A DNA stretch of 64,000 bases, taken from Cyprinodon diabolis. Lineage: Eukaryota > Chordata > Actinopteri > Cyprinodontiformes > Cyprinodontidae. Every line of letters begins with the position of its first letter. Position 1 is the stretch's first letter. The notes under the pieces are model-generated. The model was not told the DNA's origin, searched no databases, and saw only the letters and a program-made list of their open reading frames with translations. Of this stretch, positions 1-10,700 are shown in pieces. Location: the NCBI GenBank assembly GCA_030533445.1, contig CM060069.1, positions 5,314,716-5,378,715 of the forward strand, read 5' to 3'. The translations under genes were made by a program, and so were the position numbers.

Positions 1-204
1 GCCAAATAACCACGATTTCCCAAGGGATGAATATTTAAACGTTTTTATATCAATAATATAACAACAAATAGCTCCATTCGTCATATTTTAATCCGTTTTC
101 CTCGCCGATATGCAGTTGAACAGAGTGAGGCGCAGCAGACATGCACTTTTCGGCATAACACCGGACCGCGGTCCACTAATCTGTGACCTCTGCATTTAAC
201 CGAA

Positions 205-412
205 GCCAAGAGTAACAAGTAACGTTTGTTTTAAAAAAAATGTAAGGAATAGAAAGTACAGATACTCGTGTGAAAATGTAATGAGTAGAAGTAAAAAGTA
301 GGAAGAAAAATAAGTAGGCTAATGGAGTAAAGTATAGATACCTAAAAAGTGTACTTAAGTACAATAACGAAGTATTTGTATTTCGTTACTTGACACCTCT
401 GCTCCTGAGTCC
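205..412 (-). repeat. Old MITE, hAT-like (GTAACG/AAGTA type)
   Basis: On the minus strand it begins AGAGGTGTCAAGTAACGAAA and continues with AAGTA-rich sequence. A related repeat with a similar start (AGTGTTGTGAAGTAAC) lies on the plus strand at 36513-36700. The other end is not clear. Superfamily assignment is from general familiarity with fish MITEs, not from a search. Confidence 0.4.
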
Positions 413-1387
413 GCCCCTGCATGCTCACAGCATAACAAGGTAATTGAAACATCTAGATAAGTAGTTCCTTGTGAATAAGGCTCAGAAAAATAAACAGAAT
501 AGGTCATTCTGTGAGGAGTATCAAATTTTCCATCAAGAACCAAAACATTCATACAAGATGTTCCAGACTTGTTGGAAATTCTCTAATATTTACCTAGTCT
601 GAAGGTAAGAACAGTCGGTTTAGTAGAAAACTTTGTGGTACAGACTCCCTTTGAAATGTATGTATACATGTCGATGAAAATAAAAATGTTAAATCAGAAA
701 ACATGAACACTTGGCATATGATGCTTTAAAATTAAATGTGCTAATTGACCGCGGATTTATAAAACATGCGAATAAAAAATGCTTTCTGTGGATTTACCAA
801 GCACTTTCCCTAATTTAACTTTATCATAATAAGAGTGATGGCACAGATAATGTTTTTATACAGACAGCCAGGCTACCCGCAGCACAAAAAACTAATTCTG
901 ATACCAAATCATTTAAAAAACGCTTTCAAAAGTTTTCAAACTTTGTGTACCAGTCATTCGAACAAATTTAGCGCTTCTATTGCTTTCTTTAAATAAACAG
1001 AGTAATAAAGAGACCTTCACCTGGTTTTCTGCGCTCTGTTGCGGCTCAGCTGCAAACTCTCCGACGGTCCGACGGCAAACTGCGGATCAATTTTGCTGCG
1101 CCTGGTAAAGGCAGGAGAACCTGGGAACCAGGCGGAGCGGCTGTTTCCTGTTGCGGTTCTTCTTTGGTGGGACAGTGGCGCGTGCTTCCTCTTGGAAGTG
1201 TATGTTAGTGTGTTTTGGCCCGTGCGACGCGCGCGGAGGTGACAGTGTCACCAGCAGGAATCCTATCTTTGATTTTGACTCTGAGGTTGATCTTTTAAAG
1301 CTCGTAATTGTTGTGTTTGTTACTTTTAAACCAGCAACGGAGACGCCCTTAATGTTGCTCAATGTGCAGTTGGCTTGGTTTAAAGCC

Positions 1388-1396
1388 CCTACCCAT
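1388..1396. other. Left copy of 9-bp target-site duplication
   Basis: CCTACCCAT lies immediately outside the left inverted arm. The identical 9-mer lies immediately outside the right arm at 17469-17477. A 9-bp duplication fits Mutator/Foldback-type or Merlin-type transposition. Confidence 0.7.
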
Positions 1397-1737
1397 ACCG
1401 CAGTGAAGTTAGTTTCAAGTTGGATATTCGATATTCGCGCTCCGCGGGCCAAGCGGTGTTTAGCTCGCGGCTGATCCGCTTTATGTACGCTAATGTCGGC
1501 CAGCCGTTCACCACCGCTCCCTTCCCAAGCGCTCGGTGCTTCACTTAGAGACCGTCAACAAATTTCCGAACCAAACACTGCTGACATAAAAATGTTAATA
1601 AATGTCTTTCCTTGTGACCAACTGACATATAAAGTGCTAATTCATGTTTTTACATTACATAAATTACATTTTATTGAATTGTAAAGCTATAATCAATATT
1701 TAAACAATTTAAATATTAAATAATAAAATCTTTTCTT
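1397..1737 (+). repeat. Left terminal inverted arm
   Basis: Bases 1397-1453 and 1635-1737 match the reverse complement of the right arm (17312-17468) with about four differences by eye. The left arm carries an extra 181 bp (1454-1634) that the right arm lacks. The inner end of the arm is the AT-rich stretch ending TCTTTTCTTCAATAG, where the satellite begins. Confidence 0.75.
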
Positions 1738-4110
1738 CAATAGCTCCCAGGTCATGTGACCTGTTGACCCAAAATCAGAATGAAATTGTTCTACTAGTCT
1801 CTGCAGATGGGGCACACTCATTTGTTTTTCATTTTAACTCTTTTTTTATTTTTTACCAATTTTTTTTGTTAATATTTGGTATTTTTCGTCAATAGCTACT
1901 AGGTCATGTGACCTATTGACGTAAAATCACTTGGAAATTGTTCTACTAGTCTCTTTAGATGGGGCACACTCATTTGTTTTTCATTTTAACTCTTTTTTTA
2001 TTTTTTACCAATTTTTTTAGTTAAAATTTAGTATTTCTCGTCAATAGCTCCCAGGTCATGTGACCTATTGACCCAAAATCAGTGTGAAATTGTTCTACTA
2101 GTCTCTGCAGATGGGGCACACTCATTTGTTTTTCATTTTAACTCTTGTTTTTTTTTTTACCAATTTTTCTAGTTAACATTTTGTATTTTTCGTCAATAGC
2201 TCCCAGGTCATGTGACCTATTGACGCAAAATCACTTGGAAATTGTTCTACTAGTCTCTGTAGATGGGGCACACTCATTTGTTTTTCATTTTAACTCTTTT
2301 TTATTTTTTACCAATTTTCTTAGTTAAAATTGAGTATTTCTCGTCAATAGCTCCCAGGTCATGTGACCTATTGACCCAAAATCAGTGTGAAATTGTTCTA
2401 CTAGTCTCTGCAGATGGGGCACACTCATTTGTTTTTCATTTTAACTCTTTTTTTATTTTTTACCAATTTTTTTTGTTAATATTTGGTATTTTTCGTCAAT
2501 AGCTCCCAGGTGATGTGACCTATTGACCCAAAATCAGTGTGAAATTGTTCTACTGGTCTCTGTAGATGGGGCACACTCATTTGTTTTTCATTTTAACTCT
2601 TTTTTTATTTTTTACCAACTTTTTTAGTTAAAATTGAGTATTTCTCGTCAATAGCTCCCAGGTCATGTGACCTATTGACCCAAAATCAGTGTGAAATTGT
2701 TCTACTAGTCTCTGTAGATGGGGCACACTCATTTGTTTTTCATTCTAACTCTTTTTTTATTTTTTACCAATTTTTTTAGTTAAAATTGAGTATTTTTGGT
2801 CAATAGCTCCCAGGTCATGTGACCTATTGACGCAAAATCACTTGGAAATTGTTCTACCAGTCTCTGTAGATGGGGCACACTCATTTGTTTTTCATTTTAA
2901 CTCTTTTTTTATTTTTTACCAATTTTTTATAGTTAAAATGGAGTATTTTTCGTCAATAGCACCCAGGTCATGTGACCTATTGACCCAAAATCAGTGTGAA
3001 ATTGTTCTACTAGTCTTTGCAGATGGGGCACACTCATTTGTTTTTCATTTTAACTCTTGTTTTATTTTTTACCAATTTTTTTTGTTAATATTTGGTATTT
3101 TTCGTCAATAGCTCCCAGGTCATGTGACCTATTGACCCAAAATCAGTGTGAAATTGTTCTACTGGTCTCTGTAGATGGGGCACACTCATTTGTTTTTCAT
3201 TTTAACTCTTTTTTTATTTTTTACCAATTTTTTTAGTTAAAATTGAGTATTTTTCGTCAATAGCACCCAGGTCATGTGACCTATTGACCCAAAATCAGTG
3301 TGAAATTGTTCTACTAGTCTCTGCAGATGGGGCACACTCATTTGTTTTTCATTTTAACTCTTGTTTTATTTTTTACCAATTTTTTTTGTTAGTATTTGGT
3401 ATTTTTCGTCAATAGCTCCCAGGTCATGTGACCTATTGACCCAAAATCAGTGTGAAATTGTTCTACTGGTCTCTGTAGATGGGGCACACTCATTTGTTTT
3501 TCATTTTAACTCTTTTTTTATTTTTTACCAATTTTTTTAGTTAAAATTGAGTATTTCTCGTCAATAGCTCCCAGGTCATGTGACCTATTGACCCAAAATC
3601 AGTGTGAAATTGTTCTACTAGTCTCTGTAGATGGGGCACACTCATTTGTTTTTCATTCTAACTCTTTTTTTATTTTTTACCAATTATTTTAGTTAAAATT
3701 GAGTATTTTTGGTCAATAGCTCCCAGGTCATGTGACCTATTGACGCAAAATCACTTGGAAATTGTTCTACCAGTCTCTGTAGATGGGGCACACTCATTTG
3801 TTTTTCATTTTAACTCTTTTTTTATTTTTTACCAATTTTTTATAGTTAAAATGGAGTATTTTTCGTCAATAGCTCCCAGGTCATGTGACCTATTGACGCA
3901 AAATCACGTGGAATTTTTTTTACTAGTCTCTGTAGATGGGGCACACTCATTTGTTTTTCATCTTAACTCTTTTTTTTATTTTTTACCAATTTTTTTAGTT
4001 AAAATTTAGTATTTTTCGTCAATTTCCTAGTTTGAAATTGTTCCGCTAATCTGAGTCAAAAGGGCACACTTATTTGTTTTTCATTTTAACCATTATTTTT
4101 GTTATTTTAA
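1738..4110 (+). repeat. Left satellite array, 152-bp monomer, ~15 copies
   Basis: The monomer begins GTCAATAGCTCCCAGGTCAT and recurs every 151-153 bp, for example at 2040, 2192, 2343, 2495, 2647 and 2799. Two monomer types alternate irregularly: type A has CCCAAAATCAGTGTGAAATT after the core and type B has GCAAAATCACTTGGAAATT. A six-monomer block of about 912 bp is duplicated in tandem (2799 onward and 3712 onward share the rare ATTGTTCTACCAG variant). The last copy, from 4018, has decayed. Open frames here are by-products of the repeat and are not genes. Confidence 0.95.
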
Positions 4111-4170
4111 TTAAATGTGGGACTTTACTTCCATAGATTACAAGTTATGTCACCTATGCATTTAAAGCTA
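4111..4170. other. Left remnant of the element core
   Basis: About 60 bp of AT-rich non-satellite sequence between the decayed last left monomer and the GC-rich 5' end of the Rex3-like LINE. It probably joined the segment now starting near 7200 before the LINE inserted. I could not find a clear target duplication. Confidence 0.4.
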
Positions 4171-7100
4171 GTTGGTCACCGGGGCCCCACTCTGGAGCCA
4201 GGCCTGGAAGGGGGGCACGATGGCGAGCGCCTGGTGGCCGGGCTTTTACCCATGGGGCCCAGCCATGCTCAGCCCAAAGAGAAAACATGGGTCCCCCCTT
4301 ACATGGGCCCACCACCCGTGAGAGGGGCCATAAGGGTCGTATGCAATGTGTGTTGGCCAGGGGAGGGGACCCTGGCGGTCCAATCCTCGGCTGCAGAAGC
4401 TGGCTCTTGGGATGTGGAATGTCAGCTCACTGGTGGGAAGGGACCGGAGCTAGTGTGTGAGGCTGAGAGGTTCCGGCTAGAAATAGTCGGTCTCACCTCG
4501 ACGTATGGTTCTGGTTCTGGAACCAGTCTCCTTGAGAGGGGCTGGACATACTTCCACTATGGAGTTGCCCACAGTGAGAGGCGCTGGGCAGGAGTGGGCA
4601 TACTTGTTGCCCCCCATCTCGGCGCCTGTACGTTGGGGTTCATCCCGGTGAACGAGAGGGCTCCGCCTAAGGGTGGGGGGACGGGTTCTGACTGTTGTCT
4701 GCCTAACGGGCCGAACAACAGTTCAGATTACCCACCCTCCTTGGAGTCCTTAGAGGGAGAACTGGAGGGTGCCCCTCCTGGGGACTCCCTTGTTCTGCTG
4801 GGAGACTTCAACGCTCACGTGGGCAATGACAGTGAGACCTGGAGGGGCATGGTTGGGAGGAATGGTCGCCCCGATCTGAACTCGAGTGGTGTTCTGTTGT
4901 TGGACTTCTGTGCTCGTCATGGATTGTCCATAATGAACACCATGTTCAAGCATAAGGGTGTCCATATGTGCAGAAACCCTAGGCCGCAGTTCGATGATCG
5001 ACTTTGTCATCGTTTCATCATTCATCGGACCTGCGGCCGTATGTCATGGACACTCGGGTGAAGAGAAGTGCGGAGCTTTCCACTGACCAATACCTGGTGG
5101 TGAGTTGGCTCCGATGGTGGGGGAGGATGTCAGTCAGACCTGGCAGGCCCAATCGTGTTGTGAGGGTCTGCTGGGAATGTCTGGCAGAGTCCCCGGTTAG
5201 GCGGGGCTTTAACTCCCATCTCCGGCAGAACTTCGAACACATCCCGGGGGAGGTGGGGGACATTGAGTCTGAGTGGACTATGTTCCGTTCCTCCATTAGA
5301 GGTGGCTTATCTGAGCTGCGGCCCCAAGGTTGTCAGTGCCTGTTGTGGCGGCAACCCTCGAACCCGCTGTTGGACATCTCCGATGAGGGATGCTGTGAGG
5401 TTGAAGAAGGAGGCCTATCAGGCCTTTTTGGTTTGTGGGACTCCGGAATCAGCTGATGGGTACTGGCGGGCGAAGCGGCATGCGGCTCGGATGCTTGCTG
5501 AGGCAAAAACTCGGGTGTGGGAGGAGTTTGGAGAGGCCATGGAGAAAGACTTCTGTACGGCTCCGAAGCAATTCTGGTCCGCCATCTGGGGTCTCAGGAG
5601 GGGGAAGCGGTGCAGCACCAACCTCAATCCCACCATCCATTGAGGAAGCTCTGCCTGGGGACTCTGGGCTGGGCTCTCCAAGCTCTGTGGGCGAGGTCGC
5701 TGAGGTGGTTAAAAAGCTCCTCGGTGGCAGGGCCCCGGGGGTGGATGAGATCCGCCCGGAGTTCCTCAAGGTCCTGGATGTTGTAGGGTTGTGTTGGCAT
5801 ACACGACTCTGCAACATTGCATGGACATCGGGGGCAGTCCCCCTGGATTGGCAGACTGGGGTGGTGGTCCCCATATTCAAAAAGGGGGACCGGAGAGTGT
5901 GCTCCAATTACAAGGGAGTCACACTCTTAAGCCTCCCTGGCAAGGTCTATTCGGGGGTGCTGGAGAGGAGGGTCCGTCGGATAGTCGAACCTCGGATTCA
6001 GGAAGAGCAGTGTTGTTTTTGTCCTGGTCGTGGAATGCTGGACCAGCTCTAAAACCTCAGCAGGGTCCTGGAGGGTGCATGGGAGTTCGCCCAACTAGTC
6101 TACATGTGCTTTGTGGACTTGGAGAAGGCGTTCGACCGTGTCCCTCGGGGGGCCCTGTGGGGGGGTTTCTGGGAGTACGGGGTGCCGGGCCCTTTGATAC
6201 GGGCTGTCAGGTCCTTGTATGATTGGTGTAAGAGTCTGGTCCGCATTGCCGGCAGTAAGTCGGGCTCGTTTCCGGTGAGAGTTGGACTCTGCCAGGGCTG
6301 CCCTTTGTCACACAGATTCTGTTCATTACCTTCATGGACAGAATTTCTAGGCGCAGCCAAGGTGTTGAGGGGATCCGTTTTGGTGGCCTGCTTTTTGCAG
6401 ATGATGTGGTCCTATTGGCTTAATCAGGTCGTGATCTACAGCTCTCGCTGGATCGGTTTGCAGCTGAGTGTAAAGCGGCCGGGATGGGGATCAGTGCCTC
6501 CAAATCCGAGGCCATGGTATTGAGCCGGAAAAGGGTAGAGTGCCTTCTCCAGGTCAGGGGGGGTGTCCTGCCCCAAGTGGAGGAGTTTAAGTATCTCGGG
6601 ATCTTGTTCACGAATGAGGGAAGAAGGGAGCGGGAGATCGACAGGCGGATTGGCGCAGCGTCTGCCATGAAGCGGGCGCTGTACCGGTCTTGTGGCAAAG
6701 AGAGAGCTGAGTCAAAAAGCAAAGCTCTCAATTTACCGGCCGAATTACGTTCCTACCCTCATCTATGGTCATGAACTCTGGGTCATGACCGAAAGAACGA
6801 GATTGCGGATACAAGCGGATACGATGGGTTTCCTCTGTAGGGTGGCTGGGCTCTCCCTTAGAGATAGGATGAGAAGCTCGGTTATCAGGGAGGGACTCGG
6901 AGTAGAGCTGCTGCTCCTCCACGGCGAGAGGAGCCAGTTGAGGTGACTCGGGCATCTGGTTAGGATGCCTCCTGGACGCCTCCCTGGTGAGGTGTTCAGG
7001 GCACATCCCACCGGACGGAGGCACTGGGGAACACCCAGGACACGCTGGAGAGACTATGTTCTCGGCTGGCCTGGGAATGCCTTGGAGTTCCTCCTGAGGT

Positions 7101-7199
7101 GCTAGAAGAAGTGGCTGGGGAGAGGGAAGTCTGGGCCTCCCTTCTTAAGCTGCTGCCCCCGCGACCCAACCCCGAATAAGCGGAGGAAGATGGATGGAT
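4171..7199 (+). mobile_element. RTE-clade LINE, Rex3-like, near full length
   Basis: GC-rich insertion that starts near GGTCACCGGGGCCCC and ends after the coding region with GGAGGAAGATGGATGGATGG. Short GATG tails are a known hallmark of fish Rex3 elements. It encodes an AP-type endonuclease followed by a reverse transcriptase, in several broken frames. It interrupts the unique core of the satellite element and is therefore younger than that core. Confidence 0.85.
4456..7174 (+). pseudogene. Rex3-like endonuclease/reverse transcriptase, broken
   Basis: The endonuclease part runs from about 4460 to 5110, with the motifs [20 protein letters not shown] (about 4801-4830) and, in a shifted frame, [15 protein letters not shown] with AELSTDQYLVVSW. 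The RT part has APGVDEIRPEFLK, QTGVVVPIFKKGDRR, FVDLEKAFDRVPRG (near 6110) and LFADDVVL (6391-6414), whose two catalytic aspartates are intact locally. The C-terminal part has QVEEFKYLGILFT and YGHELWVMTERTRLRIQA. The reading frame shifts many times. A segment is missing near 5640 between RRGKRCSTN and the next conserved block, and a stop follows LFADDVVLLA. No product can be made from this copy. The family copies itself by target-primed reverse transcription. Confidence 0.85.
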
Positions 7200-7215
7200 G
7201 GATCTTTATTTTTAC

Positions 7216-7489
7216 AGGCGAAGAACAAAATACCATGAAGGACAGGGAACAGTCAATGGACAAAGGTGAAGTCTATGTAAAACAACCACAGGCCGGACAG
7301 AAAACAGGATATGAGGATGAAAATGAGGATATAACAGAGGAAAGGATAGAGGATCAAAATGGGGAAAGAGCAGAGAATCAAAATGAGGAAAGAGCAGAGA
7401 ATCAAAATGAGGAAAGGACTGAAGACCAAAATGACAAAAGGTCTGAGGACCAAAATGACGAAAAGAACAGAGGACAAAAACGATGCTAA
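7216..7489 (+). CDS. Exon-like ORF with charged octapeptide repeats
   Basis: Open frame of about 90 codons starting right after an AG acceptor-like site and ending with TAA at 7487-7489. The first ATG inside is at 7234. Residues from about 40 onward are five to six copies of an octapeptide of the form E-[DN]-Q-N-x-[ED]-x-R, giving a very hydrophilic, probably disordered or coiled protein segment. The repeat is encoded by a 24-bp minisatellite. I do not recognise a family. It could be a captured host exon, a piece of a lost element protein or chance. The LINE inserted just upstream would separate it from any 5' exon. Confidence 0.3.
7350..7475 (+). repeat. 24-bp coding minisatellite
   Basis: Five to six units of GAGAATCAAAATGAGGAAAG plus four bases, diverging towards the 3' end. 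The unit is a multiple of three, so the reading frame is kept across copies. Confidence 0.85.
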
Positions 7490-7744
7490 ATGTAAGAGAA
7501 ATCTAACAAAGACAATGGACATAAAAGAACAACATGAACACAGCAAAAGTGACTAGAGACAATGCAAGGCAGGCCCTATGAAGTTTAAAATAAAGATAAA
7601 AAGTAAAGCGTGGAAAAATATCAAACCCAAAGATCACCACAGTCAATTAGGTCACCCATGGACTGATATATCATGTGATCAATTCAACAAAAATAAATTC
7701 ATGTTGTACACTTTCTTTTAAATATCAGCACATGAAATTCAGTT

Positions 7745-10700
7745 GCTAAAAAATAAAAAAAATTAAAAAAAGAGTTAGAATGAAAAACAAATCCCATCTA
7801 CTGAGACAAGTAGAACAATTTCCAAGTGATTTTGCGTCAATAGGTCACATGACCTGGGAGCTATTGACCAAAAATACTCAATTTTAACAAAAAAAAAATT
7901 GGTCAAAAATAAAAAAAAAAGAGTTAGAATGAAAAACAAGTGAGTGTGCCCCATCTACAGAGACTAGTAGAACAATTTCACACTGATTTTGGGTCAATAG
8001 GTCACATGATCTGGGAGCTATTGACGAAAAATACTCCATTTTAACTAAAGAAAATGGTAAAAAATAAAAAAAAGAGTTAAAATGAAAAACAAATGAGTGT
8101 GCCCCATCTACAGAGACTAGTAGAACAATTTCCAAGTAATTTTGCGTCAATAGGTCACATGACCTGGGAGCTATTGACCAAAAATACTCAATTTTAACTA
8201 AAAAAAATGGTAAAAAATAAAAAAAGAGTTAAAATGAAAAACAAATGAGTGTGCCCCATCTACAGAGACTAGTAGAACAATTTCACACTGATTTTGGGTC
8301 AATAGGTCACATGACCTGGGAGCTATTGACGAAAAATACTCCATTTTAACTAAAAAAATGGTAAAAAATAAAAAAAGAGTTAAAATGAAAAACAAATGAG
8401 TGTGCCTCATCTACAGAGACTAGTAGAACAATTTCCAAGTGATTTTACATCAATAGTCCCATGACGTGGGAGCTATTGACGAGAAATACTCAATTTTAAC
8501 TAAAAAATTGGTAAAAAATAAAAAAAGAGTTAAAATGAAAAACAAATGAGCGTGCCCCATCTACAGAGACTAGTAGAACAATTTCAAAGTGATTTTGCGT
8601 CAATAGGTCACATGACCTGGGAGCTATTGACCAAAAATACTCAATTTTAACTAAAAAAATTGGTAAAAAATAAAAAATGAGTTAGAATGAAAAACAAATG
8701 AGTGTGCCCCATCTACAGAGACTAGTAGAACAATTTCACACTGATTTTGGGTCAATAGGTCACATGACCTGGGAGCTATTGACGAGAAATACTAAATTTT
8801 AACTAAAAAATTGGTAAAAAATTAAAAAGGGTTCAAATGAAAAACAAATGAGTGTGCCCCATCTACAGAGACTAGTAGAACAATTTACAAGTGATTTTAC
8901 GTCAATAGGTCACATGACCTGGGAGCTATTGACGAAAAATACTAAATTTTAACTAGAAAAATTGGTAAAAAAATAAAAAAAAGAGTTAAAATGAAAAACA
9001 AATGAGTGTGCCTCATCTACAGAGACTAGTAGAACAATTTCCAAGTGATTTTACGTCAATAGGTCACATGACATGGGAGCTATTGACGAGAAATACTAAA
9101 TTTTAACAAAAAAAAATGGTAAAAAATGAAAAATGAGTTAAAATGAAAAACAAATGAGTGTGCCTCATCTACAGAGACTAGTAGAACAATTTCCAAGTGA
9201 TTTGACGTCCTTAGGTCACATGACCTGGGAGCTATTGACCAAAAATACTCAATTTTAACAAAAAAAATTGGTAAAAAATAAAAAAAGAGTTAGAATGAAA
9301 AACAAGTGAGTGTGCCCCATCTACAGAGACTAGTAGAACAATTTCACACTGATTTTGGGTCAATAGGTCACATGATCTGGGAGCTATTGACGAAAAATAC
9401 TCCATTTTAACTAAAAAAAATGGTAAAAAATAAAAAAAAGAGTTAAAATGAAAAACAAATGAGTGTGCCCCATCTACAGAGACTAGTAGAACAATTTCCA
9501 AGTGATTTTGCGTCAATAGGTCACATGACCTGGGAGCTATTGACCAAAAATACTCAATTTTAACTAAAAAAATTGGTAAAAAATAAAAAATGAGTTAGAA
9601 TGAAAAACAAATGAGTGTGCACCATCTACAGAGACTAGTAGAACAATTTCACACTGATTTTGGGTCAATAGGTCACATGACCTGGGAGCTATTGACGAAA
9701 AATACTAAATTTTAACTAGAAAAATTGGTAAAAAAATAAAAAAAGAGTTAAAATGAAAAACAAATGAGTGTGCCTCATCTACAGAGACTAGTAGAACAAT
9801 TTCCAAGTGATTTTACGTCAATAGGTCACATGACATGGGAGCTATTGACGAGAAATACTCAATTTTAACAAAAAAAAATGGTAAAAAATAAAAAATGAGT
9901 TCAAATGAAAAACAAATGAGTGTGCCTCATCTACAGAGACTAGTAGAACAATTTCCAAGTGATTTGATGTCCTTAGGTCACATGACCTGGGAGGTATTGA
10001 CCAAAAATACTAAATTTTAACTAAAAAAAATGGTAAAAAATAAAAAAAGAGTTAAAATGAAAAACAAATGAGTGTGCCCCATCTACAGAGACTAGTAGAA
10101 CAATTTCACACTGATTTTGGGTCAATAGGTCACATGACCTGGGAGCTATTGACGAAAAATACTCCATTTTAACTAAAAAAATGGTAAAAAATAAAAAAAG
10201 AGTTAAAATGAAAAACAAATGAGTGTGCCTCATCTACAGAGACTAGTAGAACAATTTCCAAGTGATTTTACATCAATAGTCCCATGACGTGGGAGCTATT
10301 GACGAGAAATACTCAATTTTAACTAAAAAATTGGTAAAAAATAAAAAAAGAGTTAAAATGAAAAACAAATGAGCGTGCCCCATCTACAGAGACTAGTAGA
10401 ACAATTTCAAAGTGATTTTGCGTCAATAGGTCACATGACCTGGGAGCTATTGACCAAAAATACTCAATTTTAACTAAAAAAATTGGTAAAAAATAAAAAA
10501 TGAGTTAGAATGAAAAACAAATGAGTGTGCCCCATCTACAGAGACTAGTAGAACAATTTCACACTGATTTTGGGTCAATAGGTCACATGACCTGGGAGCT
10601 ATTGACGAGAAATACTAAATTTTAACTAAAAAATTGGTAAAAAATTAAAAAGGGTTCAAATGAAAAACAAATGAGTGTGCCCCATCTACAGAGACTAGTA

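Larger units (their letters stand above)
1..1396. other. Left flank, no gene recognised
   Basis: AT-rich DNA with scattered short open frames but no recognisable domain. An old MITE lies at about 205-412. From about 1030 the composition turns GC- and CpG-rich and stays so to about 1550, running across the end of the satellite element. The minus-strand frame in this patch (1087-1452) is open for 121 codons but resembles nothing I know and crosses the element boundary, so I do not call it a gene. Confidence 0.5.
7200..7744 (+). other. Unique core of the satellite element
   Basis: Non-satellite sequence between the LINE tail and the right array. It opens with CTTTATTTTTACAG, a good splice-acceptor-like sequence, directly followed by an open frame rich in Glu, Asn and Arg. 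An AATAAA lies near 7590. Near 7650-7690 a weak echo of the satellite core (GGTCACCCATGGACTGATAT) may be a decayed monomer. I recognise no transposase. Confidence 0.5.

Noticed and set aside
1087..1474. Overlapping 107- and 121-codon frames on both strands in the CpG-rich patch.
   Set aside because: No known domain. They cross the element boundary at 1397, and long frames on both strands are expected in GC-rich sequence.
4117..5061. A 314-codon plus-strand frame as a host gene.
   Set aside because: It covers the 5' region and endonuclease of the Rex3-like LINE and loses the conserved frame before the end of that domain.
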